A stretch of 64,000 nucleotides of DNA from Arenibacter sp. F26102 (GTDB lineage Bacteria > Bacteroidota > Bacteroidia > Flavobacteriales > Flavobacteriaceae), in contig NZ_JALKBC010000001.1 of NCBI RefSeq assembly GCF_023015865.1, forward strand, positions 124,001 to 188,000, read 5' to 3'. Shown piece by piece: positions 27,956-37,659 of the stretch. The translations under genes were made by a program, and so were the position numbers. The notes under the pieces were generated by a model. The model did no database searches. It saw nothing but the letters and a program-made list of their open reading frames with translations, and had not been told where the DNA came from. The stretch's first letter is position 1; the number at the start of each line of letters is the position of its first letter.

Positions 27956-28651
27956 ATGATTACAGTCCAAAACTTAACAAAAAAGTACGGGGAATCCATA
28001 GTGCTGAATATAGAGAATTTGGAAATCCCAAAAGGAGAGAGCTTTGGTTTAGTAGGAAATAATGGGGCTGGAAAGACGACTTTTTTTAGTCTAATGCTCG
28101 ATTTAATTCAGCCGACTACGGGTCATATCAATAATAATGGGGTTCAGGTAGATGCCAGCGAGGCATGGAAACCCTTTACCTCGGCCTTTATTGACGAGAC
28201 TTTTTTGATTGGGTATTTAACACCGGAGGAATATTTCTATTTTATTGGGGAACTGCGTGGTCAGAACAAGGCGGATGTAGACAATCTGTTGGCCGGGTTT
28301 ACGGATTTTTTTCATGGGGAAATCTTGGGACAGAAAAAATACCTTAGGGATCTGTCCAAAGGAAATCAAAAAAAGGCCGGTATTGTAGCCTCTTTCATAG
28401 GTAATCCTGAAGTAATTATTTTGGATGAACCTTTTGCCAATCTGGACCCTACTACCCAAATAAGGCTAAAAGGGATTATAAGGGAATTGGCCGCCAGTAA
28501 AGAAGTGACCGTTTTGGTATCCAGTCATGACCTAATCCATGTTACCGAGGTTTGTGAACGAATTGTGGTGCTCAGCAAAGGGGAGCAGGTTAAGGATATC
28601 CAGACCTCTAAGGAAACCCTAAAGGAGTTGGAAGTTTTTTTTGGGGGATAA
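27956..28651 (+). CDS. ABC transporter ATP-binding protein
   Basis: The motor subunit of the exporter with the DUF5687 permease. The 231-residue protein has Walker A GNNGAGKT (34-41), the signature LSKGNQKK, Walker B VIILDEP followed by the D-loop NLDP, and the switch His in SSHD. Short, without a long regulatory C-terminus, as in drug- or bacteriocin-type ABC-2 exporters. It follows the permease gene by 14 bp; no terminator is obvious downstream. Confidence 0.93.
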   Translation: MITVQNLTKKYGESIVLNIENLEIPKGESFGLVGNNGAGKTTFFSLMLDLIQPTTGHINNNGVQVDASEAWKPFTSAFIDETFLIGYLTPEEYFYFIGELRGQNKADVDNLLAGFTDFFHGEILGQKKYLRDLSKGNQKKAGIVASFIGNPEVIILDEPFANLDPTTQIRLKGIIRELAASKEVTVLVSSHDLIHVTEVCERIVVLSKGEQVKDIQTSKETLKELEVFFGG

Positions 28652-28905
28652 TAATATTGGAGCTCTGATAGCCAAATAAATCAATCAATCAATGCTGTTT
28701 GCTCCATCTGCCAATAATATGATTTAGAGCCCGTTTCTACATTCCAATCGGAAGTTGTCGTTTTTACCAAGTATTTTGCCCCCTGATCATTTCTTTGGGC
28801 TGGTCTGGAATACTCCTTCAACTAAAAATAATCTGGTTTTTATCGACCAACTGCATAATATTCTCGTCGTTTTTAAGTTAAGGATACGTACGAATACATA
28901 GAATT

Positions 28906-31449
28906 TTGAAGCTTCGCAATAGACTTATATTTTCAGTTGTTTTTGGAGGAATGGTTTTTAACGCCTGTTCCACCAAGAAAGACGCCCTTTTAAATCGTAA
29001 TTGGCACGCCCTTAACACCAAGTATAATACCCTGTATAACGGTAATATTGCTTTTGAGGAAGGGCGCGAGGAACTCAATGCCGTTTATCAGGATAATTAC
29101 TGGGAAATATTGCCCGTAGAGCGGCTGGAGGTCACCGAGGACATAAAGTTGGATTCCGAAGACAACAACCCTAATTTTCTTATAGCCGAGGAAAAGGCTA
29201 CCAAAGCCATACAAAAACACAGTATGGATATTAAGGATGAGGAGCGCAACCCTCAGACCGATGAAGCCTTTTTACTGTTGGGGAAGGCCAGGTACTTTGA
29301 CCAGCGTTATATGCCCGCCTTGGAATCCTTCAATTATATACTAAATAAATATACACAGAGCGATAAGCTGAACGAAGCCACTATTTGGAGGGAGAAGGTT
29401 AATATTCGTTTGGAAAATGAGGAACTTGCGCTGAAGAATTTAAGGCGACTAATAAAACAGGAGCGTTTAAGCGATCAGGAATACGCTGATGCCCGTGCCA
29501 TGATGGGTCAGGCTTATATCAACCTAAAAATACAGGATACGGCCATTCAGCAATTAAAGATTGCTTCGGTCTACACCAAAAAGAGTCCAGAAAAAGGTCG
29601 TTATTTATATATCATTGGTCAATTGTTCAATCAATTGGGACATAAGGACAGTGCCAATTATGCCTTTGACAAGGTAATTGCCCTGAATAGGAAATCACCT
29701 AGGGCATATATGATCAATGCCCACCTACAAAAGATTCAGAACACCGAACTTACCAATGACAATAGGGAGGAAATGTATGAGTACCTTACGGAATTGGAAG
29801 AGGACAGGGAAAATAGACCTTTCCTGAACAAAATATACCGTCAGGTGGCCGAATATCATTTGGCCACTAAATCCGATAGTCTGGCCTTGGTCTATTATAA
29901 CAAATCCATTCGCGCCACTCAGAATATGCCACAATTGAACGCTTTGAACTACGAAAACTTGGCGATCTATAATTTTGACCAGAATGGTTATAAGGCTTCC
30001 GGAGCATATTATGATAGTGTGTTGCAGAATTTAAATGAGAATACCAAAAAGTTCAGGGAGGTTAAAAAGAAGCTGGACAATTTGGAAGATGTAATAAAGT
30101 ATGAAGAGGTGGCTCAGTATACCGATAGCGTAATTACTCTTTATGAGTTTTCCATTGAGGACAGGGTAAAGTATTTTGAGGCTCATATTGCCCAATTAAA
30201 GGAGGTTGCCGAGAAAGATAAAAAGAAGGAGGAAAGTATGGCCAATGCAGGTTTTGCAGCCTTTAGTAAAAGCAAGGGAGGCAAGGAGAACAAGGGCAAG
30301 TTTTATTTTTATAATATAACGGCATTGGGGTATGGAAAGAACGATTTTAAAACTAGATGGGGGAAGCGAAGTTTAGAGGATGATTGGCGATGGTCCAATA
30401 AGGTTAAATCGCAAAATATTGAAGCAACTGCCGGCAATTTAGCCAATTCAGGGGTGAACAATTTGGCTGCCGTGGGAGAGGATCAAAAATACAGTATTGA
30501 ATTTTATTTAGATCAAATACCTACAGATTCCAAAGTGATAGACAGTTTAAAAACCGAACGTAACTTTGCCAATTATCAATTAGGCTTGATCTATAAGGAA
30601 AAATTCAAGGAGAATCTTCTGGCAGCCGGTAAATTGGAAAGTGTTCTGGCATCCAATCCGGAAGAAAGGTTGGTAATTCCATCAAAATACAACCTGTACA
30701 AGATATATGAGCAATCTGGTAGTGCCTTGGCAACTGATATGAGGTACGATATTATTAAGAATCATCCCGAGTCCAGATATGCAGAAATCCTTCTAAACCC
30801 TCAAGCCGTTTTAACAGGTAGCGCGGATAGCCCGGATGCCAAGTACCAGAGATTGTACAAACAATTCCAGAATCAGGAGTTTTTACAAGTAATTACCGGG
30901 GCAGAGGAAAATATTAGTACCTATACCGGCGATCCCATTGTTCCAAAATTTGAAATGCTGAAGGCAAATGCCATTGGTAGGCTTCAGGGATTCGATGATT
31001 TTAAGGAAGCCTTAAATTATGTAGCCCTAAACTATCCCAATAACCCGGAGGGGAAAAAGGCACAGACTATGGTGGCCGAACAATTGCCAAAGCTGGAGCC
31101 CAAGGTTTTTTCTGTCGAAACCGGATCTACAGGTTCTGGAAATTGGAAAGTAGTCTTTCCACTTAAAATTAGGGACGATAAAAAGGCTCTTAGGTTAAAG
31201 GAACTTTTGGAAAAATCTATAAGTGAACTCAAATATAAAAACAAGGTTTCAAAAGATATTTATAACCTTGAAGATCAGTTTGTGGTGGTTCATGGTTTTA
31301 AATCCAAGGACTTTGCCTTAGGTTACGCCGAATTGATAAAAAACAACAAGGATTACCGGATCGATGATGAGAATTTCGTAATTTTATCTAACAACTATAA
31401 AATAATACAAGTTCATAAAAATATAGCAGCTTATAAAGCTCAACAGTAA
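28906..31449 (+). CDS. porW: Type IX secretion system lipoprotein PorW/SprE
   Basis: An outer-membrane lipoprotein needed for T9SS function and gliding. The 847-residue product starts at TTG 28906: MKLRNRLIFSVVFGGMVFNAC is a clean lipoprotein signal with Cys21, and no in-frame ATG exists before the upstream stop at 28879. The diagnostic early segments are LNTKYNTLYNGNIAFEEG and DNYWEILPVERLEV. TPR-like helical repeats occupy about residues 90-420, followed by Lys/Glu-rich coiled coil (about 420-450) and further TPR-like repeats. Bactofilin and the atp genes follow 19 bp downstream on the same strand. Confidence 0.92.
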   Translation: MKLRNRLIFSVVFGGMVFNACSTKKDALLNRNWHALNTKYNTLYNGNIAFEEGREELNAVYQDNYWEILPVERLEVTEDIKLDSEDNNPNFLIAEEKATKAIQKHSMDIKDEERNPQTDEAFLLLGKARYFDQRYMPALESFNYILNKYTQSDKLNEATIWREKVNIRLENEELALKNLRRLIKQERLSDQEYADARAMMGQAYINLKIQDTAIQQLKIASVYTKKSPEKGRYLYIIGQLFNQLGHKDSANYAFDKVIALNRKSPRAYMINAHLQKIQNTELTNDNREEMYEYLTELEEDRENRPFLNKIYRQVAEYHLATKSDSLALVYYNKSIRATQNMPQLNALNYENLAIYNFDQNGYKASGAYYDSVLQNLNENTKKFREVKKKLDNLEDVIKYEEVAQYTDSVITLYEFSIEDRVKYFEAHIAQLKEVAEKDKKKEESMANAGFAAFSKSKGGKENKGKFYFYNITALGYGKNDFKTRWGKRSLEDDWRWSNKVKSQNIEATAGNLANSGVNNLAAVGEDQKYSIEFYLDQIPTDSKVIDSLKTERNFANYQLGLIYKEKFKENLLAAGKLESVLASNPEERLVIPSKYNLYKIYEQSGSALATDMRYDIIKNHPESRYAEILLNPQAVLTGSADSPDAKYQRLYKQFQNQEFLQVITGAEENISTYTGDPIVPKFEMLKANAIGRLQGFDDFKEALNYVALNYPNNPEGKKAQTMVAEQLPKLEPKVFSVETGSTGSGNWKVVFPLKIRDDKKALRLKELLEKSISELKYKNKVSKDIYNLEDQFVVVHGFKSKDFALGYAELIKNNKDYRIDDENFVILSNNYKIIQVHKNIAAYKAQQ

Positions 31450-31468
31450 ACCCCAAAACCTTTACAAA

Positions 31469-31900
31469 ATGTTTTCAGATAACAAAAAACCTCGTGTTAT
31501 GACAGAATTAGGCGGACAACCCAACAGAATTGAAAAAAATACTAGAATCAAAGGTGACATTGTCTCCGAAGCGGATTTTAGGATCGATGGAAAATTGGAC
31601 GGCAATGTAAAAACTTCAGGAAAAGTGGTCATCGGCATCGATGGTTATATTCATGGTAAAGTGGAATGTGTCAATGCCGATATTGAGGGTAATTTTAATG
31701 GAGAATTGATTGTCTCCGATCTTTTGTCCCTAAAGTCTTCTGCTGTTATCGAGGGTACTGTAACGGTATCCAAATTAGCTGTGGAACCTGGTGCCACTTT
31801 TAACGCTGCCTGTACAATGAAGGGTAAAGAGGGTAAGAGTTCTGTAAATACACCAACGAAACATTCAGTAACTTCCAATGAACCAGCAAAAGCCTCCTAA
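31469..31900 (+). CDS. Bactofilin (polymer-forming cytoskeletal protein)
   Basis: Bactofilins polymerise without nucleotide into filaments that position wall enzymes and other machinery. The 143-residue protein has the beta-helix core from about residue 20 to 112 (RIEKNTRIKGDIVSEADFRIDG, GNVKTSGKVVIG, IHGKVECVNADIEGNFNGEL) with polar flexible ends. It starts 19 bp after porW, and its last 23 bases overlap the atpZ gene in another frame, so it is translationally linked to the ATP synthase operon. Confidence 0.93.
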   Translation: MFSDNKKPRVMTELGGQPNRIEKNTRIKGDIVSEADFRIDGKLDGNVKTSGKVVIGIDGYIHGKVECVNADIEGNFNGELIVSDLLSLKSSAVIEGTVTVSKLAVEPGATFNAACTMKGKEGKSSVNTPTKHSVTSNEPAKAS

Positions 31901-32108
31901 AAAAAACAACGGTTTAAAAAATGCGGCCTTGCTGTCTGGCATTGCTTTGGAAATGGGCGGAATTATTTTTCTATCGGCCAAGGGAGGAAAATGGTTGGAT
32001 GACTATTTTGAAATGGAATCCAAGACCTTTCTTATTGTGCTTACTCTATTGGGGGTCGCCGTTGCAATTTATTTGGTTTTACAGCAGTTAAAACGCATAA
32101 AATATTAA
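31878..32108 (+). CDS. atpZ: AtpZ/AtpI-family ATP synthase accessory protein
   Basis: A 76-residue membrane protein with two helices (about residues 16-32 and 48-68), of the AtpZ/AtpI family that aids assembly of the c-ring or magnesium/calcium supply to the synthase. Key segments are SGIALEMGGIIFLSAKGGKWLDDYF and LIVLTLLGVAVAIYLVLQQL. The start overlaps the bactofilin 3' end by 23 bp, and the stop overlaps the next start (TAATG), which indicates translational coupling. Confidence 0.85.
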   Translation: MNQQKPPKKNNGLKNAALLSGIALEMGGIIFLSAKGGKWLDDYFEMESKTFLIVLTLLGVAVAIYLVLQQLKRIKY

Positions 32109-32494
32109 TGTCCAAGCATAAATTACTGTTTACCTTTTACCTTTCCTTGGTTCTTTTGAGCCTTTTGGTGTTTTGCCTTCACGTACTGGTACTTTATATA
32201 CTGGGTTTTCCCTTGTTCGACCATATGATTGTTTTGGCCTATTTGCTGAATATGGTACTGGCCTTGATCATTTTTTCTGCGCTTTATTGGTTTCGGGTTA
32301 AATACAGAGACCAAATTGGATTTCTTTTTCTCGGAGGAAGTATGCTCAAGTTTTTATTTTTCTTCATCGCTTTTTATCCGTTCTACAATGCGGATGGTAA
32401 CATGGAATCCTTGGAGTTTACATCTTTTTTTGTTCCCTATTTCCTATGCCTTCTTTTGGAAACTTTGTTTACTGCCAGAATGTTAAATAGTTAG
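32108..32494 (+). CDS. Small four-helix membrane protein of the atp operon (DUF6168-like)
   Basis: A 128-residue protein with four hydrophobic helices (about residues 7-33, 37-60, 72-92 and 104-124), in the place where many bacteria have AtpI. I recall the flavobacterial family DUF6168 occupying this slot. The function is unproven; an AtpI-like chaperone role for the c-ring follows from position only. Its start overlaps the atpZ stop by one base and atpB begins 124 bp downstream. Confidence 0.65.
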   Translation: MSKHKLLFTFYLSLVLLSLLVFCLHVLVLYILGFPLFDHMIVLAYLLNMVLALIIFSALYWFRVKYRDQIGFLFLGGSMLKFLFFFIAFYPFYNADGNMESLEFTSFFVPYFLCLLLETLFTARMLNS

Positions 32495-32577
32495 CTTCAA
32501 TTTTGTTTTCTGAACTGCTTTTAAATAATGGTCTAAAATAAACCGTTTAATGCTTTTTTCTTTTTGAGATAAAAGCG

Positions 32578-32585
32578 TACATTTG
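32578..32585 (+). promoter_or_regulatory. -7 promoter box for atpB
   Basis: TACATTTG fits TAnnTTTG and ends 33 bases before the ATG at 32619. It suggests the core atp genes have their own promoter in addition to read-through from porW and bactofilin, and it rules out an in-frame TTG at 32583 as the start. Confidence 0.55.
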
Positions 32586-32618
32586 CACGGATTTTTTGAG
32601 ACCGATATTTTAAGCGAT

Positions 32619-33695
32619 ATGCAAAAACCATTTTACGTTAAAGTTCTTTTAGTTGTTACACTTCTTCTGGGTATCAATGCTTTCGCACAGGAAAAGGACC
32701 ATTCATCCAGCAAAGAAGAAGGAAGTCTAAAATCCGAGATAAAGGAATTTATTGGGCATCACTTGTTGGATTCCCACGATTTCACCCTTTTTACCATAGA
32801 TGAGGAAAATAATGAGCACGTTGGTTTTCCGTTGCCTGTAATTTTATGGGATAACGGTCTAAAAGTGTTTTCTTCCTCAAAATTTCACCACGGGGAATCC
32901 GTGGCAGAAGTGGACGGAAATTATTATGCCCTATACCATGGTAAAATTGTAAAGACTGATGCCGAAGGGACCATCAATTACGATGATGCCCACCATGCAA
33001 CCAATGTAAAACCTTTGGATTTCTCCATTACAAAAAATGTTGTTTTCATATTTTTGGTGTCTGCCCTTATGTTGTTCTTATTCGCAAGAATGGCCAAGTC
33101 TTACAAGACCAGTGCTATGCCAAAGGGCATAGGGCGCTTATTGGAGCCTATTATACTATATATTCGTGATGATATTGCTATTCCAAATATTGGAAAAAAG
33201 CATTACAAGAAATACATGAGCTATTTGCTTACTGTGTTTTTCTTTATTTGGATCATTAATCTTTTGGGGCTTACTCCACTTGGGGTTAACGTTACCAATA
33301 ATATAGCGGTAACTTTTGCTTTGGCAATCCTTACCTATTTGATTACTACGTTTACCGCAAACAAGAATTACTGGAAACATATTTTTTGGATGCCGGATGT
33401 ACCTGTATTTATGAAGATTGTCCTGGCGCCGATAGAACTTTTGGGGACTTTTATTAAGCCATTCTCCTTAATGATTCGTTTGTATGCGAACATCACGGCA
33501 GGTCACGTGGTTTTAATGAGTATTTTGGGAATGATGTTTATCTTCAAAAACTGGATTGGAAGTCCATTGTCATTTGGTTTGGCATTTGCACTTTCTTTGT
33601 TGGAATTGTTGGTAGCGGCTTTACAGGCCTATATTTTTACGATGTTGTCCGCTCTATATTTTGGGTCGGCCGTTGAGGAACATCATGATCACTAA
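32619..33695 (+). CDS. atpB: F1Fo ATP synthase subunit a
   Basis: The Fo stator subunit that provides the proton half-channels. The 358-residue product starts at ATG 32619 with a cleavable-looking signal (MQKPFYVKVLLVVTLLLGINAFAQ), as usual in Bacteroidota, then a periplasmic His-rich N-domain and the membrane core. The essential Arg lies in LGTFIKPFSLMIRLYANITAGH. The last helix ends in AEEHHDH-like His-rich residues. atpE follows after 34 bp. Confidence 0.95.
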   Translation: MQKPFYVKVLLVVTLLLGINAFAQEKDHSSSKEEGSLKSEIKEFIGHHLLDSHDFTLFTIDEENNEHVGFPLPVILWDNGLKVFSSSKFHHGESVAEVDGNYYALYHGKIVKTDAEGTINYDDAHHATNVKPLDFSITKNVVFIFLVSALMLFLFARMAKSYKTSAMPKGIGRLLEPIILYIRDDIAIPNIGKKHYKKYMSYLLTVFFFIWIINLLGLTPLGVNVTNNIAVTFALAILTYLITTFTANKNYWKHIFWMPDVPVFMKIVLAPIELLGTFIKPFSLMIRLYANITAGHVVLMSILGMMFIFKNWIGSPLSFGLAFALSLLELLVAALQAYIFTMLSALYFGSAVEEHHDH

Positions 33696-33729
33696 TAAGT
33701 AGAATGTTTAATAATTAATTATATATATT

Positions 33730-33921
33730 ATGGAAATCCCAACTATTGTAGGAGCTGGTTTGATCGTTATCGGTGCTGGTTTAGGTATTGGTAAAATTGG
33801 TGGTTCTGCTATGGATGCCATCGCTCGTCAACCAGAAGCTTCAGGTAAGATTCAAACAGCAATGTTGATTGCTGCTGCACTTATCGAAGGTATTGGTTTT
33901 GCTGCGCTTTTCGCATCTTAA
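33730..33921 (+). CDS. atpE: F1Fo ATP synthase subunit c
   Basis: The 63-residue proteolipid that forms the rotor ring. Two helices flank the polar loop ARQPE (32-36); the ion-binding carboxylate is Glu53 in LIEGIGFAAL. The residues around Glu53 lack the Gln and Ser-Thr pattern of sodium-type rings, so proton coupling is expected. A strong hairpin follows 16 bases after its stop. Confidence 0.96.
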   Translation: MEIPTIVGAGLIVIGAGLGIGKIGGSAMDAIARQPEASGKIQTAMLIAAALIEGIGFAALFAS

Positions 33922-33937
33922 TCAAACAAAACAAAGC

Positions 33938-33966
33938 AACAGCTATAACGGTTGGTTATAGCTGTT
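33938..33966 (+). promoter_or_regulatory. Hairpin between atpE and atpF
   Basis: AACAGCTATAAC and GTTATAGCTGTT pair perfectly over 12 bp with loop GGTTG, then CTTTTAC. It could act as a partial terminator or 3' stabiliser that lets the c subunit be made in excess of the subunits encoded downstream. Confidence 0.75.
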
Positions 33967-34011
33967 CTTTTACAATTAAAAATTAAACGTTTACATTTCA
34001 TATATTAGGAC

Positions 34012-34512
34012 ATGGAAAAATTAATAGAGCAGTTTTCATTTGGGTTGTTTTTTTGGCAATTGTTATTATTTATAGCAGTGCTTCTTTTGTTGCGTAAATT
34101 TGCGTGGAAACCTATTCTTGATGCCGTAGAGGATCGGGAATCAGGAATTAAGGACGCTTTGGCCGCAGCTGAAAATGCTAAAAAGGAAATGCAAAATGTT
34201 ACTGCCGATAGCGAGCGTCTTTTGCAAGAGGCACGTGGAGAGCGTGAGGCCATGATCAAAGAGGCCCGCGAAATGAAAGAGAAGATGGTTTCTGATGCCA
34301 AAGATTTGGCACAGGCCGAGGCTGATAAAATGATCAAGCAAGCTCAAGTTGCTATTGAAAGCGAAAAGAAAGCTGCCGTAGCCGATATAAAGAATGAAGT
34401 AGCTACCCTATCCCTGGAAATTGCGGAAAAGGTTATTAAAGGACAGTTTTCCGACCAGGCCAAGCAGTTAAAGTTGGTCGAGGAAATGATTGGGGATATC
34501 AAGCTAAATTAG
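34012..34512 (+). CDS. atpF: F1Fo ATP synthase subunit b
   Basis: The peripheral stalk protein that links Fo to F1. The 166-residue product has one N-terminal membrane helix (about 9-27, FGLFFWQLLLFIAVLLLL) and then a continuous charged right-handed coiled coil (DRESGIKDALAAAENAKKEM and on). Single b gene, full length. atpH starts 10 bp after its stop. Confidence 0.95.
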   Translation: MEKLIEQFSFGLFFWQLLLFIAVLLLLRKFAWKPILDAVEDRESGIKDALAAAENAKKEMQNVTADSERLLQEARGEREAMIKEAREMKEKMVSDAKDLAQAEADKMIKQAQVAIESEKKAAVADIKNEVATLSLEIAEKVIKGQFSDQAKQLKLVEEMIGDIKLN

Positions 34513-34522
34513 GGATTGAAAT

Positions 34523-35062
34523 ATGAACGAAGCTAGAGCAGCCGTACGTTACGCAAAGGCAGTATTGGACTTGGCGGTAGAGAATAAGGCTACCGAACAG
34601 GTGGAAAAGGATTTTCGGAGTATATTGTCTACCATAACTGGTAGTGCCGAACTTCAAGAAATGTTGGGAAGCCCAGTTTTAAAAGGCGAACTTAAAAAGA
34701 AGGCCTTATCCGAAATCTTCAAGGGTAGCGATTCAGTTACAGAGGGACTTATTTCCACACTGTTGGATAATAAGAGAATTTCAATTCTGAACGACGTAGC
34801 CGAGAAGTTCATCATTTTAAATGAAGTAAGAAAGGGTCAGGGTGTTGCCATGGTTACTACCGCGGTTCCACTGAGTGCTGAACTTGAGAAAAAAATATTG
34901 AGCAAAGTGGTTCAGCTTACCGGTAATGAATCTACCATAGAGAATAAAGTGGATGAGAGCATTATTGGAGGGTTTATTTTGCGAGTTGGGGATTTGCAGT
35001 ATGATGCAAGTATAGCCAACAAATTAAGTAATTTAAAAAGAGAGTTTACAAATAGTCTATAA
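34523..35062 (+). CDS. atpH: F1Fo ATP synthase subunit delta
   Basis: The 179-residue OSCP/delta subunit that clamps the peripheral stalk to the top of F1. It begins ARAAVRYAKAVLDLAVE and ends with the conserved ESIIGGFILRVGDLQYDASIANKLSNLKREF segment. atpA follows after 58 bp. Confidence 0.95.
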   Translation: MNEARAAVRYAKAVLDLAVENKATEQVEKDFRSILSTITGSAELQEMLGSPVLKGELKKKALSEIFKGSDSVTEGLISTLLDNKRISILNDVAEKFIILNEVRKGQGVAMVTTAVPLSAELEKKILSKVVQLTGNESTIENKVDESIIGGFILRVGDLQYDASIANKLSNLKREFTNSL

Positions 35063-35120
35063 ATAATTTTTTTGGACAATGTTGGGTTTCAATGTGGTCC
35101 TAATCTTATATCTATAACAA

Positions 35121-36695
35121 ATGGCAGGAGTAAAAGCCGCTGAAGTATCAGCAATATTAAAGAAGCAATTATCGGGGTTTGAAGCATCAGCTTCATTAAA
35201 CGAGGTAGGTACCGTTCTACAAGTAGGTGATGGTATCGCTAGGGTTTATGGATTATCTAATGTCCAATACGGAGAATTGGTAGAATTTGAAGGTGGACTT
35301 CAAGGGATCGTTCTTAACTTGGAAGAGGATAATGTTGGTGTGGTATTGTTGAGTCCATCCAGAAATATAAAGGAAGGATCGGTTGTAAAACGTACCCAGA
35401 CTATTGCCTCCATTAAAGTTGGTGAAGGTATTGTAGGTCGTGTTGTAGATACATTGGGAGCTCCTATAGATGGTAAAGGACCAATAACAGGTGAATTATA
35501 TGAATTGCCGTTGGAGCGTAAGGCGCCCGGGGTTATTTTCCGTCAGCCGGTGACAGAGCCATTGCAAACTGGAATAAAGGCTATCGATGCCATGATTCCT
35601 GTTGGTAGGGGTCAACGTGAGTTGGTTATTGGTGACCGTCAGACTGGTAAGACTACCGTTTGTGTGGATACCATTTTGAATCAAAAAGAATTTTACGATG
35701 CAGGGAAACCTGTTTATTGTATATATGTTGCCATAGGCCAAAAGGCCTCTACGGTAGCAAACATTGCAAAAACATTGGAAGATGCCGGTGCTTTGGCATA
35801 TACGACCATTGTTGCCGCAAATGCTTCCGATCCTGCTTCCATGCAGGTATACGCACCATTTGCAGGAGCCGCTATCGGTGAATATTTTAGGGATACTGGT
35901 AGACCAGCTTTGATAATCTATGATGATTTATCAAAACAAGCAGTTGCCTATCGTGAGATATCTTTATTGTTAAGACGCCCACCGGGACGTGAGGCTTATC
36001 CTGGAGATGTATTTTACCTTCACTCCAGATTATTGGAGCGTGCCGCAAAAGTAATTGCAGATGATACTATCGCCAAGAATATGAACGATTTGCCAGAGGT
36101 ATTGAAGCCATTGGTAAAAGGAGGAGGATCTTTAACGGCTTTGCCGATTATTGAAACTCAGGCAGGTGATGTTTCCGCTTATATTCCTACCAACGTAATT
36201 TCTATTACGGACGGACAGATTTTCTTAACACAAGATCTTTTCAACCAAGGGGTACGTCCAGCGATCAACGTTGGTATTTCAGTATCGCGTGTTGGGGGTA
36301 ATGCTCAGATAAAATCAATGAAAAAGGTAGCTGGTACCTTAAAACTGGATCAGGCACAATTCCGTGAATTGGAAGCTTTTGCCAAGTTCGGGTCAGATTT
36401 GGATGCCGCAACATTGAATGTTATTGAAAAAGGTCGTAGGAATGTTGAAATTCTAAAGCAGGCGCAGAACGATCCTTTTACGGTGGAAGATCAGGTAGCC
36501 ATTATCTACGCTGGTTCCAAAAACCTATTGAACAAAGTTCCTGTTGAGAAAGTTAAGGAATTTGAAAGGGATTATATCGAGTTCTTGAACGCTAAGCACA
36601 GAGACGTATTGGATCAACTTAAGGCCGGTAAGTTAACGGATGAAGTAATAGATGTTTTGTCCTCTGTGGCCAAAGATTTATCCGCAAAATATTAA
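35121..36695 (+). CDS. atpA: F1Fo ATP synthase subunit alpha
   Basis: The non-catalytic nucleotide-binding F1 subunit. The 524-residue product has Walker A GDRQTGKT (171-178), [17 protein letters not shown] and the arginine-finger region [15 protein letters not shown]. Full length. It is followed by a 36-bp perfect palindrome and then atpG; the usual next genes atpD and atpC are not here. Confidence 0.97.
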   Translation: MAGVKAAEVSAILKKQLSGFEASASLNEVGTVLQVGDGIARVYGLSNVQYGELVEFEGGLQGIVLNLEEDNVGVVLLSPSRNIKEGSVVKRTQTIASIKVGEGIVGRVVDTLGAPIDGKGPITGELYELPLERKAPGVIFRQPVTEPLQTGIKAIDAMIPVGRGQRELVIGDRQTGKTTVCVDTILNQKEFYDAGKPVYCIYVAIGQKASTVANIAKTLEDAGALAYTTIVAANASDPASMQVYAPFAGAAIGEYFRDTGRPALIIYDDLSKQAVAYREISLLLRRPPGREAYPGDVFYLHSRLLERAAKVIADDTIAKNMNDLPEVLKPLVKGGGSLTALPIIETQAGDVSAYIPTNVISITDGQIFLTQDLFNQGVRPAINVGISVSRVGGNAQIKSMKKVAGTLKLDQAQFRELEAFAKFGSDLDAATLNVIEKGRRNVEILKQAQNDPFTVEDQVAIIYAGSKNLLNKVPVEKVKEFERDYIEFLNAKHRDVLDQLKAGKLTDEVIDVLSSVAKDLSAKY

Positions 36696-36704
36696 TAAAG
36701 TTAT

Positions 36705-36740
36705 CTTTTCAGTTTTCCAGATCTGGAAAACTGAAAAGAA
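36705..36740 (+). promoter_or_regulatory. 36-bp perfect palindrome between atpA and atpG
   Basis: Each 18-base half is TCTTTTCAGTTTTCCAGA, with its exact complement following without a spacer. In RNA it makes a long hairpin with almost no loop. No T run follows, so processing, stabilisation of the upstream message or protein binding is more likely than full termination. Confidence 0.8.
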
Positions 36741-36798
36741 TTGAATAAATGATTGTATAACACAGTATTCCTCTCCTTGGGGAGCTTAAGTGGAGCCT

Positions 36799-37659
36799 AT
36801 GGCCAATTTAAAAGAAATACGAAATAGAATTGCTTCAGTATCTTCAACGATGCAGATTACCAGTGCCATGAAAATGGTATCTGCGGCTAAATTGAAGAAG
36901 GCCCAGGATGCCATTACCGCAATGCGTCCTTATTCTGACAAATTATCGGAGCTATTGCAAAGTCTAAGCGCTAGTCTGGATGAAGATTCTGGAAGCAAGT
37001 TTGCAGATAATCGTGAAGTAAAAAAGGTTTTGATAGTTGCTATAAACTCTAATCGCGGTTTATGTGGTGCCTTTAATACGAACATCTTAAAACAAAGTGT
37101 TCTTTTGGCCAAGAGTACCTATGCTGGCAAACAAGTGGATTTTGTTGCTATCGGTAAAAAGGCCAATGATATTTTAAAGAAAAAGAATAAGGTAATCGCC
37201 AACCATAGTGCGGTATACGATGATTTAACTTTCGATAATGTTGCTGTCATAGCCGAGGAACTAATGGATCTGTTTACTACAGGAGCCTATGACAAAATTG
37301 ATATTGTTTATAACAAATTCAAGAATGCGGCTACACAAATAGTGATGACAGAGCAATTTTTACCAATTGTTCCGGTAGAAGGCGGAGCCAATTCTTCTGC
37401 TGACTATATTTTTGAGCCTTCCAAAGCTGAGATTGTAGAGCAATTGATTCCTAAATCATTAAAAACACAATTGTATAAAGGTATACGCGATTCTTTTGCC
37501 AGTGAGCACGGAGCCCGTATGACCGCAATGCACAAAGCAACGGACAACGCTACGGACTTAAGAAATCAGTTAAAACTTACTTACAACAAAGCAAGACAGG
37601 CCGCCATCACCGGTGAAATTTTAGAAATTGTTGGTGGAGCTGAAGCGTTGAACAATTAG
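36799..37659 (+). CDS. atpG: F1Fo ATP synthase subunit gamma
   Basis: The central rotor shaft. The 286-residue product starts at ATG 36799 (MANLKEIRNRIASVSSTMQITSAMKMVSAAKL), the family's normal start; a GTG three codons upstream is also in frame but not needed. It ends with the C-terminal helix ARQAAITGEILEIVGGAEALNN. The 3' end of this gene is the first unit of the tandem repeat that follows. Confidence 0.96.
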   Translation: MANLKEIRNRIASVSSTMQITSAMKMVSAAKLKKAQDAITAMRPYSDKLSELLQSLSASLDEDSGSKFADNREVKKVLIVAINSNRGLCGAFNTNILKQSVLLAKSTYAGKQVDFVAIGKKANDILKKKNKVIANHSAVYDDLTFDNVAVIAEELMDLFTTGAYDKIDIVYNKFKNAATQIVMTEQFLPIVPVEGGANSSADYIFEPSKAEIVEQLIPKSLKTQLYKGIRDSFASEHGARMTAMHKATDNATDLRNQLKLTYNKARQAAITGEILEIVGGAEALNN

